Part shown: positions 1 through 6,065 of the stretch, in pieces
Numbering within the stretch: position 1 is the first letter of the stretch
Layout of the letters: the number at the start of each line of letters is the position of its first letter
The notes under the pieces: generated by a model
Database searches by the model: none
What the model was told of the DNA's origin: nothing
What the model saw: the letters and a program-made list of their open reading frames with translations, nothing else
Assembly (NCBI GenBank): GCA_026392815.1
Contig: JAPLBI010000036.1
Coordinates: 1-6,065 of the forward strand
Reading direction: 5' to 3'
DNA from: Actinomycetota bacterium
GTDB lineage: Bacteria > Actinomycetota > Actinomycetes > Nanopelagicales > Nanopelagicaceae
Length of the DNA stretch: 6,065 nucleotides
Program-made: the position numbers and the translations under genes

Positions 1-392
1 GTAGTGATTGCCAATAGATCTTGACCTGGAAGATTGACTACATCGGTGACTTCACCGAATTTCTCGCCGCTTTCCAAATATGCGATACATCCAATGAGTT
101 GGAGAACGTGATAGTCATCCTCTTCATCACTTGCGGCATCAATATCGACATCGGAATAGAGCAAAGTATCTTTGAATTTTTCGATCCCATTGCGATCGGT
201 AATACCTTCAAAACCAAGGAGCAGAATTCCATTGTGAACTCTGCCCGAGATGATTTTTAGTTCGCCATGCTTATCCGTTTGAACGCGCGCACCAATAGCA
301 AAACGAGTTTCTGGGTCATCAGTTCGAACTTCAATCGTTGCTTCACCAAGAATTCCGTGAGCGCGACCTATTCGCCCCACGAGCAAGCGCAT
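1..392 (-). CDS. rimM: RimM, 16S rRNA processing / 30S maturation factor (3' end outside window)
   Basis: Assembly factor for the head of the 30S subunit; in the family it binds ribosomal protein S19 and helps 16S rRNA maturation in the cytoplasm. The visible 130 residues start at ATG (390-392) with MRLLVGRIGRAHGILGEATI, the typical RimM opening (VGRIxxxHGxxGE). TDDPETRF follows near residue 24, then FEGITDRNGIEKF near 61, the hallmark end of the N-terminal RimM barrel. The PRC-barrel half begins near residue 94 with YHVLQLIGC and reaches GEVTDVVNLPGQDLLAIT before the window edge, so roughly the last quarter is missing. The start lies 8 bp after the KH gene stop. The only purine-rich stretch (GAAGG) is about 15 nt upstream, so translation is probably coupled to the KH gene. 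Identification is firm from motifs and from position next to rpsP and the KH gene. Confidence 0.95.
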   Translation of the reverse strand, partial: MRLLVGRIGRAHGILGEATIEVRTDDPETRFAIGARVQTDKHGELKIISGRVHNGILLLGFEGITDRNGIEKFKDTLLYSDVDIDAASDEEDDYHVLQLIGCIAYLESGEKFGEVTDVVNLPGQDLLAIT

Positions 393-400
393 CGTTGTAG

Positions 401-640
401 TTAGCGACCTTCGTCGGTCTCAATGAGATCGACGCGGATCGTGCGACCTGCGAGCGCACTAACAACAGTGCGAAGAGCTTTTGCGGTACGACCATTGCGA
501 CCAATGACCTTGCCGATATCTTCAGGGTTAACTCGAACTTCTAGAGTTGTACCGCGACGATGTGTCTTCTCTTTCACAACGACATCCTCAGGATTATCGA
601 CGATTCCCTTTACTAAATGCTCGAGGGCTTCATCCATCAT
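401..640 (-). CDS. khpA: KH-domain RNA-binding protein (KhpA/YlqC family)
   Basis: Small single-domain RNA-binding protein of 79 residues, full length for this family. The opening MMDEALEHLVKGIVDNPEDV is characteristic of the KhpA/YlqC group encoded between rpsP and rimM. The RNA-binding GxxG loop is seen as IGRNGRTAKALR (about residues 45-56), preceded by EVRVNPEDIGKV. In other bacteria KhpA pairs with KhpB/Jag and binds many RNAs; here that role is inferred from family. Two ATG codons stand in tandem (638-640 and 635-637); I take the first because relatives also carry a residue before the acidic DEAL/EEAL segment. The start is 2 bp after the rpsP stop (TAA-CA-ATG) and lacks a clear Shine-Dalgarno, so translational coupling to rpsP is likely. 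Confidence 0.93.
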   Translation of the reverse strand: MMDEALEHLVKGIVDNPEDVVVKEKTHRRGTTLEVRVNPEDIGKVIGRNGRTAKALRTVVSALAGRTIRVDLIETDEGR

Positions 641-642
641 TG

Positions 643-1173
643 TTACTCAGCACTCGCTTCTGCAACGGGTGCATCAGCAGCAGGTGTCTCTTCAACTACT
701 GCTTCAACAACTGGTGTCTCATCGGCAACTACTGCTGCTGGTACTTCTTCTTCTACAACTGGATTTGCTTTAGCAGCTAACTTCTCTTGTGCTTTCTTCT
801 TAAGAGTTGTTGCGCCTTCTTTTGGTTCATCCATTGCTTGCTTAACAGCGGCTTCGTAAGCGATGCTCTTAGCTGGCTTTGGTGTTGCAAATTTAAGTGT
901 TCCTTCAGTTCCAGGAAGACCCTTGAACTTCTGCCAATCGCCAGTGACCTTAAAGATCGCCTCTACAGCGGCAGTTGGTTGTGCGCCGACTCCGAGCCAG
1001 TACTGCGCGCGCTCTGAGTTAACTTCCATGATTGATGGCTCTTGTCCTGGAACGTAACGACCAATTTCTTCAATTGAAAGTCCGTTACGTGCTTTACGTG
1101 AATCTGTTACGACGATGCGGAAAAATGGTGTGCGGATCTTTCCCATGCGCATTAAGCGAATTTTTGTAGACAA
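643..1173 (-). CDS. rpsP: 30S ribosomal protein S16 (bS16) with long acidic C-terminal tail
   Basis: Primary-binding 30S protein needed for 16S rRNA folding. The S16 core fills about residues 1-85: [20 protein letters not shown] at the start, then [21 protein letters not shown], and [14 protein letters not shown]. From about residue 95 to 176 there is an extra tail: first a lysine-rich stretch ([17 protein letters not shown]), then a low-complexity run of E, A, V and P ending in [11 protein letters not shown]. Such tails are common in actinobacterial S16; the E. coli protein stops near 82 residues. The start codon is TTG at 1171-1173: there is no ATG before codon 8, the family begins just before KIRL, and an AGGAG lies 10 nt upstream. 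The gene leads a tight rpsP-KH-rimM cluster. Confidence 0.96.
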   Translation of the reverse strand: MSTKIRLMRMGKIRTPFFRIVVTDSRKARNGLSIEEIGRYVPGQEPSIMEVNSERAQYWLGVGAQPTAAVEAIFKVTGDWQKFKGLPGTEGTLKFATPKPAKSIAYEAAVKQAMDEPKEGATTLKKKAQEKLAAKANPVVEEEVPAAVVADETPVVEAVVEETPAADAPVAEASAE

Positions 1174-1183
1174 AGAAGTAGTG

Positions 1184-1190
1184 CTCCTAA
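1184..1190 (-). promoter_or_regulatory. Ribosome binding site of rpsP (fixes a TTG start)
   Basis: The minus strand reads TTAGGAG here, a good Shine-Dalgarno core, 10 nt before TTG at 1173. It is the only SD-like motif close to the S16 start and supports TTG as initiator over the in-frame ATG codons further in (codons 8 and 10), which would remove the conserved KIRL segment. Confidence 0.75.
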
Positions 1191-1300
1191 AAAGTGTGTC
1201 GCCTCAAATAACTATGCAGCGGGGTGCGCATGTATTCGATACAACTGTGGATATGGATGTTGTGGGGGTAGAGGGCCCCTCAACAGGAGGCTAATCTTGC

Positions 1301-1318
1301 CATCTACGCGTGTAGATG
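1301..1318 (-). terminator. Perfect 7-bp inverted repeat after ffh, possible terminator hairpin
   Basis: On the minus strand CATCTAC-ACGC-GTAGATG forms a 7-bp stem with a 4-nt loop, beginning 29 nt after the ffh stop codon. Its position suits a transcript end or processing hairpin between ffh and rpsP. It is not followed by a T-run (GCAAGATTAG comes next), so it is not a textbook intrinsic terminator; many actinobacterial hairpins lack the T-run. It could equally be a binding site or a leader structure. Confidence 0.3.
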
Positions 1319-1347
1319 CGAAATCCGAGCGTGGTTAGAGCAGGGCT

Positions 1348-1737
1348 TTAGCCCTTCTCCTCCAAGGCGCGTTTGGCGGGATTTCCAGATTTGGACTTCT
1401 TCTTAGCTGGCTGCTGGCTCACCTTCTGAGCAGGTGCGGGCGCACCTGGTGGCATACCCATTCCAGGCGGCAACCCTTTACCGCTGCGCATCTGTTTCAT
1501 CATCTTCTGTGCCGCTGCGAATTTATCAACTAAAGAATTTACATCTTGAACTTTTCGGCCGGCGCCCAAGGCAATTCGTGCACGACGTGAACCATTTAGA
1601 ACTTTTGGATCGCGACGCTCGATTGGCGTCATTGATTGAACAATTGATTTAGTGCGGACGATCTCGGATTCATCAAAATTCTCGATCTGCTTCTTCATCC
1701 CACCTGCACCCGGCAACATTCCTAGCAACTTCGACAT
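1348..1737 (-). CDS. ffh: Ffh (SRP54) C-terminal M-domain fragment, 3' part of interrupted gene
   Basis: This frame encodes most of the methionine-rich M domain, which binds 4.5S RNA and signal peptides. The fragment opens with MSKLLGMLPGAGGMKKQ, the finger-loop region, which in intact Ffh lies inside the protein just after the first M-domain helix. It continues with IVQSMTPIERRDPKVLNGS and the RNA-binding signature SRRARIALGAG (about residues 50-60), then DKFAAAQKMMKQM, a Gly/Met/Pro-rich stretch and a basic tail ending NPAKRALEEKG. The ATG at 1735-1737 is almost certainly an internal methionine, not a true start: it has no well-placed Shine-Dalgarno, and an in-frame TGA lies about 9 codons upstream. 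The frame overlaps the N-terminal ffh frame by 16 nt. Helix M1 (FTLxDFLEQ-type segment) is absent from both frames. Confidence 0.88.
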   Translation of the reverse strand: MSKLLGMLPGAGGMKKQIENFDESEIVRTKSIVQSMTPIERRDPKVLNGSRRARIALGAGRKVQDVNSLVDKFAAAQKMMKQMRSGKGLPPGMGMPPGAPAPAQKVSQQPAKKKSKSGNPAKRALEEKG

Positions 1738-2708
1738 TCTAGTCGTGCAGAACTTTCTCCATCAAAGGCTTTCTTTGCCTGCTCGGCCAAGGTTGCGACA
1801 TCGCCAAGACCCAAGATTCGTGAAGCCATACGGTCGGGATAGAAGATATCGAAATCTGAAAGCTTTTCACCGTTCGATGAAAACATGATTGGTTTACCGG
1901 TTAATTGTGTGATTGAAAGCGCTGCTCCACCACGAGCATCACCATCGAGCTTGGTAAGAACTACGCCATCAAAACCAACGCCATCCTGGAACGCTTGCGC
2001 GGTGCGGACAGCATCTTGACCGATCATCGCATCTACAACGAAGAGGATCTCATCTGGCGAAATTGCATCACGGATAGCGATCGCCTCGCGCATTAACTCT
2101 TGATCAACGCCGAGGCGACCTGCGGTATCTACGATAACCATGTTGTACAACTTTGATTTTGCGAAAGCGATACCTTGTTCAGCAACCTTTACTGGATTGC
2201 CAACACCGTTGCCGGGTTCAGGTGCAAAGACTGGAACGCCAACGCTTTCTCCAACAACCTGTAATTGGTTAACTGCATTTGGACGCTGAAGATCTGATGC
2301 GACAAGTAAAGGGGTGTTGCCTTGTTCGGCATAGAACTTGGCGAGTTTTCCAGCCAAAGTTGTTTTACCGGCGCCTTGCAAACCAGCCAACATGATTACT
2401 GTCGGAGCGGTCTTTGCAAAGCGAACACGACGAGCTGAACCACCAAGGATTTCAACTAATTCCGTATTTACAATCTCAAAGATTGCTTGCGCTTGATTTG
2501 TGCCTGATTGCAGATTTGGGAGCGCCTCCAGCGACTTGCTGCGAATTTTTTCGATAAAGCTATCTACGACAGGTAGCGCAACATCTGACTCGAGAAGTGC
2601 GGTACGAACTTCAGCACAAGTGTTTTCGATATCTGAAGGAGAAATTTTTCCTCGGGAACGCAGCGAGGAGAAAGCGTTCGAGAATTTGGAGGAAAGGTTG
2701 TCAAACAT
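1722..2708 (-). CDS. ffh: Ffh (SRP54) N-terminal NG-domain fragment, 5' part of interrupted gene
   Basis: GTPase of the signal recognition particle, which brings ribosomes making membrane proteins to the receptor FtsY. It is 328 residues instead of the roughly 450-520 of intact Ffh. The N domain is about residues 1-90. The G domain follows with P-loop GLQGAGKTT (109-117), DLQRPNAVNQL (139-149), DTAGR (194-198), TKLDGDARGG (252-261) and the closing YPDRMASRILGLGD (290-303), so the NG domain is complete. After AKKAFDGESSARLE the frame runs out into CRSC and a TAG, exactly where the NG-M linker should continue. The start is ATG at 2706-2708 with no Shine-Dalgarno (GCCACCTT precedes it) and a TANNNT box close upstream, suggesting a leaderless or very short leader. 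The gene follows glnD by 28 bp. Confidence 0.92.
   Translation of the reverse strand: MFDNLSSKFSNAFSSLRSRGKISPSDIENTCAEVRTALLESDVALPVVDSFIEKIRSKSLEALPNLQSGTNQAQAIFEIVNTELVEILGGSARRVRFAKTAPTVIMLAGLQGAGKTTLAGKLAKFYAEQGNTPLLVASDLQRPNAVNQLQVVGESVGVPVFAPEPGNGVGNPVKVAEQGIAFAKSKLYNMVIVDTAGRLGVDQELMREAIAIRDAISPDEILFVVDAMIGQDAVRTAQAFQDGVGFDGVVLTKLDGDARGGAALSITQLTGKPIMFSSNGEKLSDFDIFYPDRMASRILGLGDVATLAEQAKKAFDGESSARLECRSC
1727..1740 (-). other. ffh: Frame junction in ffh with missing coding sequence
   Basis: N-terminal Ffh homology (GESSARLE) stops and M-domain homology (MSKLLGML) starts within a few bases of each other here, in different frames. By comparison with intact Ffh proteins about 25 residues should separate them, covering the FTLxDFLEQ-type helix. 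The frame relation implies a net loss congruent to 1 modulo 3, of about 75 nt. This is a deletion, not a single-base frameshift; whether it is biological or an assembly fault cannot be told from the sequence. Confidence 0.7.
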
Positions 2709-2717
2709 AAGGTGGCA

Positions 2718-2723
2718 ATAGTA
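2718..2723 (-). promoter_or_regulatory. Candidate -10 box for a leaderless ffh transcript
   Basis: The minus strand reads TACTAT, matching the actinobacterial TANNNT -10 pattern, with 9 nt between it and the ffh ATG. Transcription from it would begin at or almost at the start codon, which fits the absence of a Shine-Dalgarno. No good -35 is seen; TTGCTT at a 15-nt spacing is the nearest. The glnD-ffh gap is only 28 bp, so readthrough from glnD is also possible. Confidence 0.3.
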
Positions 2724-2736
2724 CTTGAACGGTTAA

Positions 2737-3819
2737 TTAAGCAAGTGCGATAGATAGACGATTGGCTAGTTCTTGGGCGCGCTCAGGAGAGAGCGCTCCC
2801 CCACCAATTTCAGTTACATAAAGGGTATCTATCGCTTCCGCCCCCAAAGTTGTAACGATTGCGGAGCGAATATCAACTTGTGACTTCGTGATTACGTCGC
2901 CGATTCCGAATAAAAGTGCGGGACGATCATGGCTGCGAACCTCAATAATCGTTGCATTAGTTGCCGAATCCATAAAGGTTTCAACGATCGGAAGCGGAAC
3001 TGGAATTGACGGAATATTTGCGTAATCTGCAACGCGTCGTTTTATTCTCTCAGTTAAATCAGAGGCATCCGCTAAAGCTTCGGCAATTGCGGCTTTTATC
3101 GCACCCTCATCGACCGATGGCGCGAATTGGTTAGGCGTAACAATCCACTTCATGATTGCGCTCTTGCCGATAGTTTGCGTACGCGCTGAACGTACATCGA
3201 ATCTGGCCAAGTTCAAAACACCAGCAACGATAGAGAGAAGTCCAGTTTTATCTGGAGCGATGATTTCGATTGCAAAATCAGGATCGCGTGCTTCGATTTT
3301 AACTTGAAGTTCGCCGCTATCTGCTAAAACTCTCTGCTCATTTGTAAATTCTGGTTGTCTCGCTATCGTGTTATCTGTTAACGCCGATGTCACCCGACTT
3401 ACAAGTTCGCTTAACAAACTCTCTTTCCAATCACTCCATGCCGCCCGCCCTGTTGCCTGTCCATCGGCGATACTGAGCGCATGCAAGAGTTCCAGGGTCT
3501 GTAAATCCGGAATCACAGAAGTCACGCTGGCGATAGTCGCGGGGTCATCTAAATCTCGTCGCGTAGCGGTAGCGCTCAATAGCAGGTGATGTTTTACCAA
3601 TAGTTTCAAGGTTGCAATATCGTTTTCATCGAATCCAATGCGGCGCGCAAGCGGTTCAATTAACTTTTCCCCGCGGTCGCTGTGATCTTCCTGCGTACCT
3701 TTCCCGATATCGTGGAATAACGCCGCAAAGAGAAGTAAATCTGGGCGGTTCACATTTCTTGTAAGCGCAGCTGCAAATACCGCGGTCTCAACCATATGTC
3801 TATCAACGGTATGGCGATG
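2737..3819 (-). CDS. glnD: GlnD C-terminal part (HD + two ACT domains), 3' part of interrupted gene
   Basis: Carries the PII-demodifying HD phosphohydrolase and the two glutamine-sensing ACT domains of GlnD. Homology begins at HRHTVDRHMVETAV, the conserved lead-in to the HD domain. FHDIGKG, with the metal-binding His-Asp pair, follows about 35 residues later, then LVKHHLLLS with further histidines and LLHALSIADGQATG. ACT1 starts near DFAIEIIAPDKTGLLSIVAG and ACT2 near TIIEVRSHDRPALLFGIGD; the protein ends at ANRLSIALA with TAA at 2737-2739. The frame is open upstream to a TTG at 3894, but that upstream stretch is only an out-of-frame copy of the N-terminal part, so I start the feature where homology starts. 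There is no true start codon; the first ATG, at 3795, would cut into the HD lead-in. Confidence 0.88.
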   Translation of the reverse strand, partial: HRHTVDRHMVETAVFAAALTRNVNRPDLLLFAALFHDIGKGTQEDHSDRGEKLIEPLARRIGFDENDIATLKLLVKHHLLLSATATRRDLDDPATIASVTSVIPDLQTLELLHALSIADGQATGRAAWSDWKESLLSELVSRVTSALTDNTIARQPEFTNEQRVLADSGELQVKIEARDPDFAIEIIAPDKTGLLSIVAGVLNLARFDVRSARTQTIGKSAIMKWIVTPNQFAPSVDEGAIKAAIAEALADASDLTERIKRRVADYANIPSIPVPLPIVETFMDSATNATIIEVRSHDRPALLFGIGDVITKSQVDIRSAIVTTLGAEAIDTLYVTEIGGGALSPERAQELANRLSIALA

Positions 3820-4807
3820 CAGACAAAGCTTGCAAAGTCGTTGGCGAGACCGGAAGCCCAGCTTGCGCTGCAATGGCAGCTGCACGTAAACCAATTACCG
3901 GATCTTTATCAAAATCAAATCCCTCGTCAATAAAGACTTCTTGGTGCGCAATTGATAACCCGTGCGCAATATGTGTGGTGCGCGTTTTCTTTAAGAAGCG
4001 TCCAATCCCATCTTTTCCGCGATGATCAAAGCGATGCCAAGTTGATTCGAGGAGATAGTCAACTGATCTAGCAGCTTGTGCGATATCGCTCATAAGCGCA
4101 TCCGCATCGGCGTATTTCAAAAGTTCGGCAACTTTATCTTGCTCTTGAAAAAGTAAACGATCCTTATCTCTGCTGGTAACGGTATGCAAAGCTTCTCGCG
4201 CATTGTTTAAAACTGATTCTGCGGTGCTGATGTGTTCTAGGGAGATAGAGACCGCACCTGAACGAGCGATCGCTCGAAGCGCGTTGATATCTCTTAAGCC
4301 CCCACGCGCCTCTTTTAGATCAGGTTCAAGGAGATAAGCGAGATCACCGGCGCGAAGATGACGTTCGACAAGAGAACGGCGTAGTTCGGGCAGCCTTTCG
4401 CGCGAATTACCGCGCCAATCATCGATTGCATCGTGTTGCACCGCCGCCACTAAATCTGGATCACCACAAATTAATCGAATATCAAGTAGCCCTAGAGCAA
4501 CTTTTAAATCACTGGAGGCGCTCTCACGTGTTTCGGATCTAGTTCTAACAGAATGATCGACTTTAAAAGATTTATCCCAGAGCGGGTAGAGAATTTTATT
4601 TACTATCTCTGCGAGAGATTTCTCTTCAATTCTCCCGTTATGTAGAAAGAGAATATCTAGATCTGATCCTGGAGATAGCTCACCGCGGCCGTAACCACCG
4701 ACCGCGGCGAGTGCTACCCCACTAACTGCATCTGGTACTTGGCTAAATAGCGAGGTCAGGAAGCGATCGCTCTCGTTCGATCGCTCCCTTCGCTCACGTG
4801 TACCCAT
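3803..4807 (-). CDS. glnD: GlnD N-terminal part (PII nucleotidyltransferase domain), 5' part of interrupted gene
   Basis: Nucleotidyltransferase half of the PII-modifying enzyme; in studied actinobacteria GlnD adenylylates PII at Tyr51, in proteobacteria it uridylylates it. The catalytic motif GGYGRGELSPGSDLD spans residues 37-51, with metal-binding Asp49 and Asp51. EPDLKEARGGLRDINALR (161-178) is the conserved core after it. The frame is sound to about residue 328 (RAAAIAAQAGLPVSPTTLQAL), then drifts into SASPYR and TGA. The ATG at 4805-4807 must be the start: an in-frame TAA lies three codons upstream and no other methionine occurs near the N-terminus. AGGTA sits just before it and again 13 nt further up, giving a weak ribosome site. 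It follows glnB by 29 bp and is probably cotranscribed with amt-glnB. Confidence 0.91.
   Translation of the reverse strand: MGTRERRERSNESDRFLTSLFSQVPDAVSGVALAAVGGYGRGELSPGSDLDILFLHNGRIEEKSLAEIVNKILYPLWDKSFKVDHSVRTRSETRESASSDLKVALGLLDIRLICGDPDLVAAVQHDAIDDWRGNSRERLPELRRSLVERHLRAGDLAYLLEPDLKEARGGLRDINALRAIARSGAVSISLEHISTAESVLNNAREALHTVTSRDKDRLLFQEQDKVAELLKYADADALMSDIAQAARSVDYLLESTWHRFDHRGKDGIGRFLKKTRTTHIAHGLSIAHQEVFIDEGFDFDKDPVIGLRAAAIAAQAGLPVSPTTLQALSASPYR
3816..3828 (-). other. glnD: Frame junction in glnD with missing coding sequence
   Basis: The nucleotidyltransferase frame (LPVSPTTLQAL) and the HD frame (HRHTVDRH) meet here in different frames. In intact actinobacterial GlnD several dozen residues lie between these points, including a tryptophan/proline-containing helix region and an EW-x-RxxPQRNP-like approach to the HD domain. 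None of this is in any frame here. The frame relation implies a net loss congruent to 2 modulo 3; my estimate from memory of the family is roughly 55-60 codons. Confidence 0.7.
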
Positions 4808-4836
4808 GTACCTATCTTACTTACCTGCTTTATCCC

Positions 4837-6065
<1,229 letters not shown>

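Larger units (their letters stand above)
1174..1347 (-). other. ffh-rpsP intergenic region, probable rpsP leader/promoter region
   Basis: The largest non-coding spacer in the window (174 bp), so the most likely place for an ffh terminator and an rpsP promoter. It contains the perfect inverted repeat at 1301-1318, a GC-rich palindrome at 1271-1281 (GAGGG-C-CCCTC), a small palindrome at 1231-1243 (TGTAT-TCG-ATACA) and the rpsP ribosome binding site. I could not find a convincing -35/-10 pair; CATAGT, near 1211-1216 on the minus strand, is the best -10-like hexamer and has no good -35 at normal spacing. I see no open reading frame or RNA gene in it. Confidence 0.5.

Noticed and set aside
21..260. 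Plus-strand open frame of 79 codons opposite rimM
   Set aside because: RimM motifs read cleanly on the minus strand across the whole stretch; the plus frame shows no recognisable family.
423..859. Several overlapping plus-strand open frames opposite the KH gene and rpsP
   Set aside because: They are antisense to well-identified genes. Their Leu/Gln- and Ser/Thr-rich content is just the reverse reading of the acidic S16 tail, and no motif or start signal supports them.
1174..1347. Small RNA gene such as 4.5S (SRP) RNA next to ffh
   Set aside because: No long hairpin with the conserved SRP RNA internal loops and GGAA-type tetraloop can be drawn; only short stems are present.
1722..1737. Programmed ribosomal frameshift joining the two ffh frames
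   Set aside because: A frameshift would join the frames but could not supply the roughly 25 conserved residues that are absent; no slippery heptamer is evident at the junction.
3803..3894. Programmed frameshift, or a genuine two-gene split of glnD with a TTG start at 3894
   Set aside because: The 92-nt overlap in the HD frame is only an out-of-frame reading of the conserved N-terminal part, and the linker between the domains is missing from all frames.

Overview
The window is a compact block of housekeeping genes, all on the minus strand. Read 5' to 3' on that strand (right to left in window coordinates) the order is amt (5' end outside the window), glnB, glnD, ffh, rpsP, a KH-domain RNA-binding protein (khpA type) and rimM (3' end outside the window). 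This order, with nitrogen-sensing genes placed directly upstream of the SRP GTPase gene and the rpsP-KH-rimM ribosome cluster, is the one I know from Actinobacteria. The protein sequences also look actinobacterial: the KSKSGNPAKRA-type tail of Ffh, the long acidic tail of S16, and the KH protein beginning with an EALEHLVKGIVDNP-like segment. The DNA is not GC-rich, and spacers are short. Together these suggest a small-genome, moderate-GC actinobacterium such as the freshwater acI lineage (Nanopelagicales/Planktophila type). That placement is inference from gene order and composition only.

Region by region: 4808-6065 holds an ammonium channel and its PII regulator, coupled by a 4-bp ATGA overlap. 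2737-4807 holds glnD, the bifunctional PII-modifying enzyme, broken into two reading frames. 1348-2708 holds ffh, the SRP54 GTPase, also broken into two frames. 1174-1347 is a non-coding spacer with a perfect inverted repeat and the rpsP ribosome binding site. 1-1173 holds rpsP, the KH gene and rimM, spaced 2-8 bp apart and probably cotranscribed.

AmtB, PII and GlnD form one ammonium-sensing circuit: GlnD modifies PII at Tyr51 according to nitrogen status, and PII gates the channel. Ffh is the protein part of the signal recognition particle. S16, RimM and the KH protein act in ribosome assembly or RNA handling.

The most notable observation is that glnD and ffh each carry an out-of-frame internal loss of conserved protein sequence, not a simple 1-base slip. 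The flanking reading frames abut with no room for the missing residues: roughly 25 in Ffh, covering the first M-domain helix, and several dozen in GlnD, between the nucleotidyltransferase and HD parts. Two such lesions about 2 kb apart in normally intact core genes make an assembly or consensus error the leading explanation. Real strain-level deletions are possible. I see no mobile element, CRISPR, tRNA or novel system here.
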